A program made the position numbers and the translations under genes. Under the pieces are notes generated by a model, which saw only the letters and a list, made by a program, of their open reading frames with translations, was not told the origin of the DNA and did no database searches. Shown piece by piece: positions 20,843 through 28,766 of a stretch of DNA of 64,000 nt. Source of the DNA: Ignavibacteriota bacterium (GTDB lineage: Bacteria > Bacteroidota > Ignavibacteria > Palsa-1295); assembly GCA_003151825.1 (NCBI GenBank), contig PLYO01000021.1, positions 1-64,000 on the forward strand, written 5' to 3'. Within the stretch, counting starts at the first letter, position 1, and every line of letters begins with the position of its first letter.

Positions 20843-21718
20843 TCACGAAACAGTGACTTGCTTTTGATGGGCAATTCTTGCTAAACGCATCGAATGCGTG
20901 CGGTAGCGAGGAAGAACCATGCCGAGAAAATAGGACTTGACAATAAAGCTCCAGAAGCCGGGCTGTTGCAAGTCCGGGGAAATGTTCGAGGCAATTTTCG
21001 CGTGTGCTTCCGCCGCTTTGCTCCAGTGCATGCCCGCTTTCTCGTGATGCACCGTGTGAAAGCCGTTATTGAACAGCATCTTGTTCAGGAACCCAATAAA
21101 ATTCCGTGAGTGATTCCATTGCGATTCCTCGTCGGCATGGACATGCTGCACGTAATTGAAAATCAGCACGCTGAACAAACCCACCTGCTGCGGAATAACG
21201 ACGAAGATCAGCGCCTTTTTCCAGTCGATGACGAAGGCCACAGCAATCCACAGTGCGAGTAGCACATATTGCGAGATGCAGTGCCAGAAATACCGGCGAT
21301 CCTCGATCCACTGGCGCTTCAGATAATCGCGAATGGGTTTTTGCTGATAATAACTGCTGAGCGTCGGATACAGCAGCAGCATGAGAAGATTATTATGCTC
21401 GGTGAGGCGGTAGGTAATCGTGTAATCGCCCTCGCGGTTGTTGAGCGCATGATGATTCATGTTGTGCGTGGGAATCCATGCGAAGGAGGGAAATCCGTAA
21501 AAGAGAGTGAGCCAATAATCGGTCGCCGCATTCCATTTTTTCCCGCGCCAAATCGGAACGTGATTATGGTTATGCGCGATAACCGTCACCGCGATCGAAA
21601 GGTATAAATAGACGATATAAATCGCCGCGTTAAAGCCCCATAGCCACTGCGCGAAAAACATCGTGGTGGTGGCGGCCATATAGACCAGCGTGCGCCGGTC
21701 AGCTTTGTATCGAAGCAA
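20843..21718 (-). CDS. Membrane fatty acid desaturase
   Basis: The 291-residue protein has three histidine boxes of membrane di-iron desaturases/hydroxylases: HNHNH (49-53), HNMNHH (85-90) and HTVHH near residue 220. There are hydrophobic segments between them. It probably introduces a double bond or hydroxyl into acyl chains at the inner membrane. Which acyl position is used cannot be told from the sequence. The start may be internal (MAATTTMFF). Confidence 0.85.
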   Translation of the reverse strand: MLRYKADRRTLVYMAATTTMFFAQWLWGFNAAIYIVYLYLSIAVTVIAHNHNHVPIWRGKKWNAATDYWLTLFYGFPSFAWIPTHNMNHHALNNREGDYTITYRLTEHNNLLMLLLYPTLSSYYQQKPIRDYLKRQWIEDRRYFWHCISQYVLLALWIAVAFVIDWKKALIFVVIPQQVGLFSVLIFNYVQHVHADEESQWNHSRNFIGFLNKMLFNNGFHTVHHEKAGMHWSKAAEAHAKIASNISPDLQQPGFWSFIVKSYFLGMVLPRYRTHSMRLARIAHQKQVTVS

Positions 21719-21852
21719 GGGAGTATTCGTTGGAACAGGAGATATTCGGAAGTTCTTCTGTTTTGTATAGACACTGCAACGTGCAATTAGGTGCCATTAA
21801 TTTGCATTTCCCCCGAATGTTTGCTGATTTTGCATGGTTTTGACAGTATCGG

Positions 21853-23187
21853 ATGAAATTATTCATGGACCGTCGAACATTTTTACAAATGACTTTAGCA
21901 TCGACCACAGCCGCATCGTCCGCGGTGCATTCGGCCCGGCGTAATGGGCTTAACCTCAATTCCATTGCCGCCACGAACGGAAACCCCTCATCGCCGCCGG
22001 TGATGGCTCACTCGAATGACGCTGACGAACAATATTGGAGCGCGATTCGCGATGAGTTCCCAATCACGCAAAATTTGCTTTACTTTAATAATGGCACGAT
22101 GGGTCCCAGCCCGCTCGTCGTGACCGAGCGCGTTACAGACCGCATCAAGCATGTCGATGCCACCGGCGACTACGGCGGCGATTACGAAGGCATTCGAACG
22201 GCGCTCGCTCACGTCGTCAACGCGGAAAGCGGAGACCAGATCGCGTTCACGCATAACGTGAGCGAAGCGATTTCTATCGTTTCGAGCGGCATTGATTTGA
22301 AAGCCGGCGATGAAGTGCTGCTGACGAATCAGGAGCACGCCGGCAATGCAATCCCCTGGCTCGCGCGAAAAAAGCGAGATGGAATCGAAATTAAATTCGT
22401 TCCGCTTACCGACGATAAGTGGAACGCCTTTAGCGATGACGAGTTTGTCCAGCGCGTGAGCGACGCGATCACGCCGCGCACGCGAGCCATCTCGATGCCG
22501 CACCTGACCTGCACCACCGGGCAGCTTCTGCCGATCAAGCGGCTTGCGGCGCTCGCGCGATCGAAGAATATCTGGTTCTTAGCCGATGGCGCGCACCCTC
22601 CCGGAATGCTGCAAACGGACGTGCGCGATTTGGGAGTTCATGCCTATGCCTCATGCGGGCACAAGTGGCTGCTCGGGCCGAAGGGAATCGGGTTTCTCTA
22701 TATCGCGCCGGACTTTATGGAGCATGTCATTCCCACCTGGAGTGGCGGCGAAGCGGATAAATATTGGGGGTACGACGCCCGACTTGATTTTCTTCCCACC
22801 GCATCGCGCTACGATTTTGCCACGCAGAATTTCGCGCTCTTCGATGGACTTCAATGTGCAATTGAATTCATGGAAAAGATCGGCTTCGACAAAATCGAAG
22901 CGCGCGTGAAATATTTAACGAATACACTACGCACCGGACTTCATGAGATGAGCGATGGCAAATTCCATTTCCTCACGCCGGAAAGTTCCATGACAGGACT
23001 CACGACGATCAAGCTCGATAAGATGAATTACAAGGATTTCGCCGATAAACTCATGGCCAACTGCAAGGCCCGCACCCGCATTGTTCCCGAAGGCGGCTTG
23101 GAAGCGAGCCGGTTCAGCGTGCATATTTATACCTCGCCGGACGACATTGGGAAGTTTTTGGAGGGGACGAAGAGCGTGTTAGGATAG
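21853..23187 (+). CDS. Exported class V aminotransferase (PLP)
   Basis: This is a fold-type I PLP enzyme of the cysteine-desulfurase/isopenicillin-N-epimerase superfamily. The N-terminus MDRRTFLQMTLAS is a twin-arginine signal, so the product should leave the cytoplasm. The core has LYFNNGTMGPSP, THNVSEA, LADGAHPPGM, and the PLP lysine in GHKWLLGPKG. A desulfurase active-site Cys loop is not evident. A periplasmic aminotransferase or epimerase role is inferred. Its 3' end overlaps a toxin relic on the other strand. Confidence 0.85.
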   Translation: MKLFMDRRTFLQMTLASTTAASSAVHSARRNGLNLNSIAATNGNPSSPPVMAHSNDADEQYWSAIRDEFPITQNLLYFNNGTMGPSPLVVTERVTDRIKHVDATGDYGGDYEGIRTALAHVVNAESGDQIAFTHNVSEAISIVSSGIDLKAGDEVLLTNQEHAGNAIPWLARKKRDGIEIKFVPLTDDKWNAFSDDEFVQRVSDAITPRTRAISMPHLTCTTGQLLPIKRLAALARSKNIWFLADGAHPPGMLQTDVRDLGVHAYASCGHKWLLGPKGIGFLYIAPDFMEHVIPTWSGGEADKYWGYDARLDFLPTASRYDFATQNFALFDGLQCAIEFMEKIGFDKIEARVKYLTNTLRTGLHEMSDGKFHFLTPESSMTGLTTIKLDKMNYKDFADKLMANCKARTRIVPEGGLEASRFSVHIYTSPDDIGKFLEGTKSVLG

Positions 23188-23318
23188 CCGATCTTGCCAA
23201 TACCCCGGTCTTCGGGAATTATGACTGACTGCAACAACGACAATCTCGGTCGTCTTGACTCGGAAGTAGATCGAATACGGAAACGTTAGAAGACGCGCCA
23301 CGCGAAGATCCCTGCCTT
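23179..23318 (-). pseudogene. RelE/ParE-type toxin, C-terminal remnant
   Basis: Directly after the antitoxin stop, one minus-strand frame reads DLRVARLLTFPYSIYFRVKT, then TEIVVVAVSHNSRRPGYWQDRL and a stop. This matches the last ~45 residues of RelE/ParE toxins, such as the intact neighbours at 23575 and 26098. The first half of the toxin is absent and there is no start codon. The relic runs into the 3' end of the aminotransferase gene. Confidence 0.75.
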
Positions 23319-23549
23319 TCATCGAGGAAGTTGCCGCCGTATGGTTTCAATCGCTTCATCCATATCGACCGCCGTTTCCTCGCCGCGCTCGTAGGCTTCG
23401 AAGCGGCGCGCGGATTCGTCTAACCACTCGTCGAGAAATGCCGGCTCGGCGTGAGCGAGATTCACCATCAGTGTATCGACCAAAATTCCTTGACTCTCGA
23501 CATCTAATGCGAGAGCCTCTCCCACTACTTGCTGAAGTTCTTTGCTCAT
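23319..23549 (-). CDS. Antitoxin of addiction-module (Unstab_antitox-like) family
   Basis: The product, ~76 residues from MSKELQQVV, is acidic, with a C-terminal RRFEAYERGEETAVDMDEAIETIRR like the 'putative addiction module component' family. Its partner toxin downstream is truncated, so it is probably an orphan. The frame opens upstream to 23573, but the internal ATG at 23549 fits the family's length. It lies 26 bases after the intact toxin gene in the same orientation. Confidence 0.75.
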   Translation of the reverse strand: MSKELQQVVGEALALDVESQGILVDTLMVNLAHAEPAFLDEWLDESARRFEAYERGEETAVDMDEAIETIRRQLPR

Positions 23550-23574
23550 AATGGCACAACCAATTTCACCCAAT

Positions 23575-23880
23575 TCAAGTGCCGTATTTCAATCGCTCCA
23601 AATACCCCGAATCGCGGTCGTTGTGCTTTACGGAGGAGACAATAATTTCGTCAGGTTCAATCGTATAGAGAACGCGGAACGGGTATTTCCGAAGGGGCCA
23701 TTCACGAAATCCATGAGATCGTTTTGGATACCGATTCGGATCTCGTCGGATTGCCTTGTAAGCCGTTTCCACTTCTTCTAAAAACCGCTCCGCACTTTGT
23801 GGTGACTGTTGATCCTGTGAGTACCACGTCGTGGCTTCTGCAATTTCATCATCTGCGGGTGAGAGAACTCTAAAAGTCAT
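23575..23880 (-). CDS. RelE/ParE-family toxin
   Basis: The 101-residue protein begins MTFRVLSPADDEIAEATTWY and continues FLEEVETAYKAIRRDPNRYP. It ends WPLRKYPFRVLYTIEPDEIIVSSVKHNDRDSGYLERL, the typical ParE/RelE C-terminus with basic and aromatic residues. It would act on ribosome-bound mRNA or gyrase; which one cannot be told from the sequence. Its start overlaps the antitoxin stop by 4 bp. Confidence 0.88.
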   Translation of the reverse strand: MTFRVLSPADDEIAEATTWYSQDQQSPQSAERFLEEVETAYKAIRRDPNRYPKRSHGFREWPLRKYPFRVLYTIEPDEIIVSSVKHNDRDSGYLERLKYGT

Positions 23881-24125
23881 CCTCGGACTCGTTTTGCATT
23901 TTCGATGATGCGCCTCGATCGCGCGATGGATTCTTCGGCGCTAACCGATTTCATTTCGCCGCGACGATAGGCCTCCAGCCGTTGATACGCTTCGTCGAAG
24001 TCAGCCTGATGGGGTTCAACCGCCGCGAGCCGTTCTTCCACTTCTTCAACCAGCCTGCGCTGGTTCTCGGGGTCGAGCTCGAGCACTTCAGAACGCAGTT
24101 CTTCGAAAGTTCTGTCCATGGTCAA
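23877..24125 (-). CDS. Antitoxin partner of the RelE/ParE toxin
   Basis: The 82-residue acidic helical protein contains LDPENQRRLVEEVEERL and ends EAYRRGEMKSVSAEESIARSRR, the toxin-neutralising C-terminus seen in addiction-module antitoxins. It lies upstream of its toxin with a 4-bp overlap. The sequence TTAGTGCC lies about 25-35 bases upstream of the start and recurs before the antitoxins at 26659 and 27095. Confidence 0.87.
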   Translation of the reverse strand: MTMDRTFEELRSEVLELDPENQRRLVEEVEERLAAVEPHQADFDEAYQRLEAYRRGEMKSVSAEESIARSRRIIENAKRVRG

Positions 24126-24224
24126 TAGAACTTTCGTTGCGGGTGGTTAGTGCCGTTGTTCGAAATTCGTTTTCGCCGCAGGGCACTTTCCTCGCCACTT
24201 GCCGCTTTGAATGAGCATTCCATC

Positions 24225-25139
24225 ATGCTCCCAAAACGGCTTCTCGCACTCGCCCTCTTCGCCGCGCTCGCGGTGTTGCCGGCGTGTGTACTGCGCAAGG
24301 TTTGTATTTTCGCAGTTTTTTGTGCTCTCATACCATTACTTTTGTCAAGTTGCAATCGCAGAAATCAAGAAGCGGAACATGAAAAATATCTTGACACTGT
24401 AACGGCGGCGCTTAATAAAGATATGGCTGACAGCATTCGGATATTATCTTTGAAATTATCGAATGATTCGTCGAACGCGGAAGCTTACGAAGGGCTAATT
24501 GATAATTATCTTGGCCTTGACTCAGACGATAAAGCTATGGCAATATTCCAACGTGGTGTTTTGCACGTTCCTAATGATACTGCTCTTTATTCACGTTACG
24601 CGGAGTCTCTCATTGAGAATGACGATGCAAGCACAGCTGACGATGTATTGCGCATAGGAATTTCGAAGGTTCCAAATTCCTTCAAGCTAGAACACCTACT
24701 TGGGGAATGTTTTGAGAAGGAAGAGCGCTATATCGATGCTTCGCACCAGTATCTCTCCCTTCTTGGTGAACACCCGAATAACGTGGAACTATTATTAGAC
24801 GTTGCAGGCTGTTGCTTTTCTATGAAAGCATGGAACCAGCTTGGAATTTATGCAGGTCGTGCCCTTGAAATCGATTCGAATAGTTCAGTAGGTCATGGAT
24901 ATCTCGCTTATTATTTTGAAAAGGAATACACAAACGATCATTCCTTCGATAGCTCAATCAGTAGCAACTATAATGCTGCTATTCACGACGATAGCTTGAA
25001 TAGCTGGGCGCTTCTTCATCGTGGACTGTGGTATTTAGAGGGCGGGCATGTCGATCAGGCTTGGAGTGACTATCGAGCATGTAAAAAAATCGATCCGGAT
25101 AATGCTGATGTTTTATACTACGCACTGACTAAAGATTGA
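24225..25139 (+). CDS. TPR-repeat lipoprotein with two successive lipoprotein signals
   Basis: From about residue 70 the protein is a chain of TPR-like helical pairs (NAEAYEGLIDNYLGLDSDDKAMAIFQRGV, and NVELLLDVAGC). The N-terminus is odd: MLPKRLLALALFAALAVLPAC is a full lipoprotein signal, and a second one (VCIFAVFCALIPLLLSSC) follows at once. Base composition falls sharply at ~24300, between the two signals. This suggests that the first belongs to an older secreted-protein gene and the second is the native signal of an inserted AT-rich gene. Translation could start within either. Confidence 0.65.
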   Translation: MLPKRLLALALFAALAVLPACVLRKVCIFAVFCALIPLLLSSCNRRNQEAEHEKYLDTVTAALNKDMADSIRILSLKLSNDSSNAEAYEGLIDNYLGLDSDDKAMAIFQRGVLHVPNDTALYSRYAESLIENDDASTADDVLRIGISKVPNSFKLEHLLGECFEKEERYIDASHQYLSLLGEHPNNVELLLDVAGCCFSMKAWNQLGIYAGRALEIDSNSSVGHGYLAYYFEKEYTNDHSFDSSISSNYNAAIHDDSLNSWALLHRGLWYLEGGHVDQAWSDYRACKKIDPDNADVLYYALTKD

Positions 25140-25201
25140 CAGCGTATCCGATAAAATGTACGAAGCTGCGTAGATTCCATGATAAAATTGATTTAAAAAG
25201 A

Positions 25202-25921
25202 ATGAACATTAATGGCGTTGAAGCATCAGTAAAAGAGAGGCTCGGAAAGTTTAAGGAATTGGTTCCTGACGAAGTCTCTGTGTTTGAAAATGGAAAAATC
25301 GTCCCAAAGACACCATATCTGCTAAATTGTTTCCGTGGGATGATATCGAGCCGAATCCTTGATTTGTCAGAAGCGGCAGTGGAGTGCTTTGACGCAAATC
25401 GTTTTGTTCCAGCAGCTCTGCTGATTAGAGCCGTCATGGAGTCAGCTGCGTTAGCACATTATGTTCAGGAACTTGTTCGGAAAGAATGCGACGCATCTGA
25501 TCTGAAAGCCGCACATGAAGCTCTCGGAAGGGCAATGATTGGAAGCAAATTTGATTGGAAAAAACATGAAGATTTAATAGGGAAATTCGAAAATAAAAAC
25601 GACGTGAAAGCATATCAAATTCTTAATGCTATCGACAGTGTTGTTAAATTTAGAACGGATTTTAGATTGCATTATGATGCTCTTTCCGAATATGCTCATC
25701 CAAATCACGAAGGCACTTGGGCTTCCTATGGTTCAAGAGAAACCACAAAGATGAAGATGGATTCAACTCGCTTCCCAATTGAATCCAGAAGTTATATTCT
25801 TCAATCGCTTGAACTTTCGTTACTCGTTAGCACAGCTTCCTTTGGAGGATTAGGTGTACTTTACGTTGATCTAATTTTCCTCTCGCTTCAAGATTTGAAG
25901 AAAATCGAGGAATCTAAGTAA
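25202..25921 (+). CDS. Hypothetical HEPN/DUF5677-like protein
   Basis: The product is ~240 residues from MNINGVEASVKER. Its middle is helical, with RILDLSEAAVECFDANRFVPAALLIRAVMESAALAHYV, which resembles HEPN-type DUF5677 proteins (R-x-x-x-E with downstream aromatic). A further segment, YDALSEYAHPNHEG, resembles the conserved S-x-x-x-H element of such families. The C-terminus is hydrophobic (SLLVSTASFGGLGVLYVDLIFLSL). The gene is AT-rich like its upstream neighbour, suggesting joint acquisition. The start at 25136 is also open. The assignment is tentative. Confidence 0.5.
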   Translation: MNINGVEASVKERLGKFKELVPDEVSVFENGKIVPKTPYLLNCFRGMISSRILDLSEAAVECFDANRFVPAALLIRAVMESAALAHYVQELVRKECDASDLKAAHEALGRAMIGSKFDWKKHEDLIGKFENKNDVKAYQILNAIDSVVKFRTDFRLHYDALSEYAHPNHEGTWASYGSRETTKMKMDSTRFPIESRSYILQSLELSLLVSTASFGGLGVLYVDLIFLSLQDLKKIEESK

Positions 25922-26082
25922 ACCCGCTTGGCATGGAAATCGCGCATCTCTTTTCCGGCGAACTGGGTGCAGGGAATCATTCCTTCATCTGGAACCCCGC
26001 CGGCGCACCCGATGGGATGTACGAATGCGTCGTCCGAATGAATGGAAGGGCTGAGACGCTGCCGATAGTGTTGATGCGGTAG
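25918..26082 (+). pseudogene. 3' fragment of a secreted protein (FlgD-Ig/type IX-like tail), copy 1
   Basis: A start-less frame reads NPLGMEIAHLFSGELGAG, then HSFIWNPAGAPDGMYECVVRMNG and ETLPIVLMR before a TAG stop. This matches the C-terminal Ig-like sorting tail of secreted Bacteroidota-type proteins. The rest of the gene is absent. Two shorter copies of its last 25 codons follow at 26696 and 27147. Confidence 0.75.
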
Positions 26083-26097
26083 GAAGAAACCTACATT

Positions 26098-26391
26098 TTA
26101 AATCCGGTCACGCAGCTTTGCTCGATCACGTTCATCATGATAGACTGCAACCACAACAATTTCCGATTCTTCGATACTATACAGAACGGAATATGGAAAC
26201 TTTTTTAGCTTCTTTTCGCGAAAGCCATATTCCACTACTCGGGGTCGAGTGGGCGCATCGATGATATCATCATACGCAACATCGACCGCATTCGCAAATC
26301 GTTCGGCGGACTGTGGAGTTTCCTGATCGAGATAATACTCAATCGCTTCCGCCACATCGCGGTCGGCTTGCGAGCGAACAATGAAGGTCAT
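26098..26391 (-). CDS. RelE/ParE-family toxin
   Basis: The 97-residue protein starts MTFIVRSQADRDVAEAIEYYLDQ and ends KKLKKFPYSVLYSIEESEIVVVAVYHDERDR, the family's characteristic strand/turn with basic residues. It resembles the toxin at 23575. It is 16 bases downstream of its antitoxin gene and lies between tail-fragment copies 1 and 2. Confidence 0.88.
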   Translation of the reverse strand: MTFIVRSQADRDVAEAIEYYLDQETPQSAERFANAVDVAYDDIIDAPTRPRVVEYGFREKKLKKFPYSVLYSIEESEIVVVAVYHDERDRAKLRDRI

Positions 26392-26407
26392 GCGTATCGG
26401 TGATCGA

Positions 26408-26659
26408 TCATGCGCGCGCGCGCTTGGCTTCTTCGATCCTTCGCCTTGCCCGGCCCATGGACTCTTCGCGCGTCAGGCTGATACCCTCACCGCGGCGGTA
26501 CTCGTCAATCCTGCGTTTCGCCTCTTCCATCACCGCCGTGCGGTTGAACGTTTCGTCTTCCTTTGGGACGCTTTCGTATAATCGATCCGCAACTCGCAAC
26601 CGGTCTATCGGCGGTAGTTGCAACCCTTCCTGAATCAAGCTTTCCGCGTTTCTAAACAT
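26408..26659 (-). CDS. Antitoxin partner of the RelE/ParE toxin
   Basis: The 83-residue protein (MFRNAESLIQEGLQLPPIDRLRVADRLYES) is very similar at its N-terminus to the orphan antitoxin at 26868 (MFREAESLVQEGLQLPPDERLCVAERLFES). It is charged and ends in RRRIEEAKRARA. The motif TTAGTGCC lies ~32 bases upstream of its start, immediately before tail-fragment copy 2. Confidence 0.87.
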   Translation of the reverse strand: MFRNAESLIQEGLQLPPIDRLRVADRLYESVPKEDETFNRTAVMEEAKRRIDEYRRGEGISLTREESMGRARRRIEEAKRARA

Positions 26660-26695
26660 GATAATTTAAAACTACTCCAATATTGAATTTAGTGC

Positions 26696-26770
26696 CCCGA
26701 TGGGATGTATGAGTGCCTCGTTCGGATGAATGGAAGGGCTGAGACGCTGCCGATAGTGCTGATGCGGTAA
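26696..26770 (+). pseudogene. Secreted-protein tail fragment, copy 2
   Basis: Twenty-five codons PDGMYECLVRMNG and ETLPIVLMR end at TAA 26768-26770. It is nearly identical to the last 25 codons of copy 1. It has no start or upstream coding part. It starts immediately next to the upstream region of the antitoxin gene at 26659. Confidence 0.75.
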
Positions 26771-26772
26771 TA

Positions 26773-26873
26773 GTCTGAACTATGATTTGTTTGATTCTTG
26801 TGATTGGCTCAATGATGAAATTTGACGGAAATCATTCTTCAATCAAATAAATCACACGAATCATAGTTCAGAC
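26773..26873. repeat. Intergenic inverted repeat (GTCTGAACTATGATT type)
   Basis: Perfect arms GTCTGAACTATGATT (26773-26787) and AATCATAGTTCAGAC (26859-26873) enclose an AT-rich, partly self-complementary core. Similar repeats between genes are common in Bacteroidota/Chlorobi-type genomes. Its right arm supplies the stop codon of the orphan antitoxin gene. Confidence 0.85.
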
Positions 26874-27095
26874 ATTCCGCGCTCGCTCGCGAAGCCCGCG
26901 AATTACTTCATCTCCATCAATACCGTTGACCAATCCAGCGTCCCAGGCTGCCTTCCTGCGCTCGACTTCGTCGAGCCATGCGCTGGCAATTTCCTCCTCG
27001 GGTATACTTTCAAACAATCGTTCAGCCACGCACAGCCGCTCGTCCGGTGGAAGTTGCAGCCCCTCTTGTACTAAGCTTTCCGCTTCTCTAAACAT
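26868..27095 (-). CDS. Orphan antitoxin (addiction-module family)
   Basis: The 75-residue product from MFREAESLVQEGLQLPPDERL has a C-terminal SAWLDEVERRKAAWDAGLVNGIDGDEVIRGLRER typical of Unstab_antitox-like proteins. No toxin frame follows; the intergenic inverted repeat has replaced whatever lay downstream. The frame is open upstream to 27425, but no homology supports that part. It is a paralogue of the antitoxin at 26408. Confidence 0.75.
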   Translation of the reverse strand: MFREAESLVQEGLQLPPDERLCVAERLFESIPEEEIASAWLDEVERRKAAWDAGLVNGIDGDEVIRGLRERARNV

Positions 27096-27146
27096 GATAT
27101 TTGAACCTTCCGAAGTGCTTGTTAGTGCCGCCTCCAAAATAGATTG

Positions 27147-27221
27147 CCCGATGGAATGTATGAATGCCTCGTCCGGATGAATGGGCAGGTGGAGACGCTG
27201 CCGATAGTGCTGATGAAATAA
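27147..27221 (+). pseudogene. Secreted-protein tail fragment, copy 3
   Basis: Twenty-five codons PDGMYECLVRMNG and ETLPIVLMK end at TAA 27219-27221. It matches copies 1 and 2 codon for codon except for a few changes (RA to QV, final R to K). It begins next to the upstream region of the orphan antitoxin. Confidence 0.75.
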
Positions 27222-27429
27222 ATAGAACCACGATCCTTCGGCAGGACCTCGTGCCGCTTGAGTTGCGGAGCGGCGGCGTAGTCCCAGCCCAGCGCCTGCT
27301 CTCGGCCTGATCGGGGAAGCTCGCTGCGGCAGGCTCACCGGGCAAAGATAAAATATGAGAGATGAAAGATGAGGGGAGGGGTGTCGGGCTGAAAGCACCG
27401 ACCTACGCAGCAAGCACCCTCCCACAATG
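27222..27429. other. Intergenic stretch without a recognisable gene
   Basis: No coding frame is supported here. The stretch includes CGGCAGGACCTCGTGCCGC-like imperfect palindromes and a short simple-sequence run (GAGAGATGAAAGATGAGG, about 27357-27374) of the kind seen near 41270, 44315 and 46480. Confidence 0.5.
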
Positions 27430-27757
27430 GCAAAATTGGCGATTTTAGACTAATTTAAGCAATTTGAATGAAAAATGATAAAAATCTTATGTCATAGTGA
27501 AACATTTTTGCCTTTTATGCGTAGTACCTGTCTGCGAGCGTTGAGAGTGTAAACAGACCGCTGCCAGTATAGGCATGTCTGATCCCTGCACATGGATGAT
27601 CGAATCATCATTGATGATCCCTCATCCACTGAAATCAAATGGCGCACTGGGGGCGATCGAAAAGTCCTGGGCGGGTATACCCTTAGCTTAGGGGACATCG
27701 ATCACCGGAGTTCTTTGAAAATGTATTGTGGCCTGTTGTAGTGTACTCTATAGCAGG
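27430..27757. repeat. Long dispersed repeat, copy A (carries a palindrome insertion)
   Basis: This ~328-bp segment matches the reverse complement of 47002-47294 almost throughout. The first ~70 bp are AT-rich (GCAAAATTGGCGATTTT start). The rest is conserved, with mostly transition differences (for example GCGAGCGTTGAGAGTGTAAA and CACCGGAGTTCTTTGAAAAT in both). It has no conserved reading frame, so it may be an RNA, a transposon end or another non-coding element. Copy A has ~37 extra bases at 27593-27629. Confidence 0.85.
27593..27629. repeat. Palindromic element inserted in repeat copy A (filled site)
   Basis: TGGATGA (27593-27599) and TCATCCA (27622-27628) are inverted, with a second inner palindrome GATGATCGAATCATC. 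The flanks CCTGCACA and TGAAATC are contiguous, apart from one base, in copy B at 47 kb, so the unit is an insertion. Its arms match the GTGGATGA..TCATCCAC hairpins at 43584 and 44216. Confidence 0.75.
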
Positions 27758-27828
27758 ACTAACATGATTTGCGCGGACTTTTATTTGCCTTTCCTGATGG
27801 CAGAGAAAACCTCATTCGTAATTCCGGC

Positions 27829-28578
27829 CTACATCCCCCAGCTAATAATTCCCTCAAGACCATTGACCATCTGGACCGTTTGCTCGGCGGGCATCACGAA
27901 TTCCGTGTGATGGAATCCTCCCATGAGCCGCACCGAGGGCGAGACGCGAATGCCAAGGCCGGCCATGCCGGAGATGTATTGACGGAAGTGCATCGTCGTT
28001 TCGATTTCCGAGTATGCGAAAATATCTTTCGGCGACGATTGGAACCGAAAGCGAATAAACGGCGCATCGACGAAAGGTTCGGCGTCGTTGCCGGTTTGAT
28101 AATGCGCAAGCCCGGCCGTGAGCAGGAACATGCCATCGTTATTGATGTCGCTACTGATACCGGCAGAATAAAAAAGCAAATGATGCGCAACGTGCAACGC
28201 CTGCGCCGCAAGGCCGAAGTTCGCGCCATCGAGCGTTGCGACCCGTGTGTAATCCACGCCGATGCGCCCATATTTTGCAAGATCGTAGGGGTCGGTCGGA
28301 ATATCGACGGGCGGCGCGAGAGACATTTCGATAATCAGCCCCGGCGGCGGAGCGAGATCGCGCGGCAAGAAATAAAATTGTGTCATTCCAGGTACGGGCA
28401 GGAGTGCAGAACCATCGGCGCCCGCGAGTGGGCTTGGCACGGCGGAAGCTGGGGTGGGATTTTCCTGCCCATACGCAGCAGAACCGGCCAGAATCGCCAA
28501 TAAGAGAACTCCGGTATTCGCCGCCTTGCGGGCGACGGCTACCGGAGTTGAAATCAATGGCATAAAGCAATGGTTCAC
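27829..28578 (-). CDS. Exported hypothetical protein, possibly an outer-membrane barrel
   Basis: An N-terminal signal peptide (VLLLAILAGSAAYGQ, cleavage after AYG) is followed by a Pro/Ala linker. Then come alternating strands with aromatic girdles (MTQFYFLPRDLA, IGVDYTRVATLDGANFGLAAQALHV, DAPFIRFRFQSS, RLMGGFHHTEFVM). No family is recognised. It probably sits in the outer membrane. It lies just inside the left copy of the long inverted repeat. Confidence 0.6.
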   Translation of the reverse strand: MNHCFMPLISTPVAVARKAANTGVLLLAILAGSAAYGQENPTPASAVPSPLAGADGSALLPVPGMTQFYFLPRDLAPPPGLIIEMSLAPPVDIPTDPYDLAKYGRIGVDYTRVATLDGANFGLAAQALHVAHHLLFYSAGISSDINNDGMFLLTAGLAHYQTGNDAEPFVDAPFIRFRFQSSPKDIFAYSEIETTMHFRQYISGMAGLGIRVSPSVRLMGGFHHTEFVMPAEQTVQMVNGLEGIISWGM

Positions 28579-28766
28579 AAACCCCTATACGAAAAGTACA
28601 CCCAGATAGTTTTAAACTATTCCAAAAATCCGCCGTAAAACTCAAAAAAAATCACAGTGCGAGCGGTAATCTCCAAGAGTGTCGTATTTTCGTACACTCT
28701 TTTATGCCAAGCGTCCGATAATGAGACGGTTTTTGGCGACGAATACACTTAGAAAGACTATTTTTA

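Noticed and set aside
21853-23187. Class V aminotransferase as the missing DndA cysteine desulfurase
   Set aside because: It carries a twin-arginine export signal, shows no desulfurase cysteine loop and is 25 kb from dndC.
23319-24125. Toxin-antitoxin genes as parts of a larger abortive-infection system
   Set aside because: Only short TA pairs and relics are seen. No helicase, nuclease or other defence gene is linked on this side.
26868-27425. 185-aa reading of the orphan antitoxin
   Set aside because: Only the last 75 codons resemble antitoxins. The upstream part covers tail-fragment copy 3 and non-coding sequence on the other strand.
27492-27698. Minus-strand ORF inside repeat copy A
   Set aside because: The corresponding frame in copy B has a stop and different residues, so the repeat does not encode this protein.
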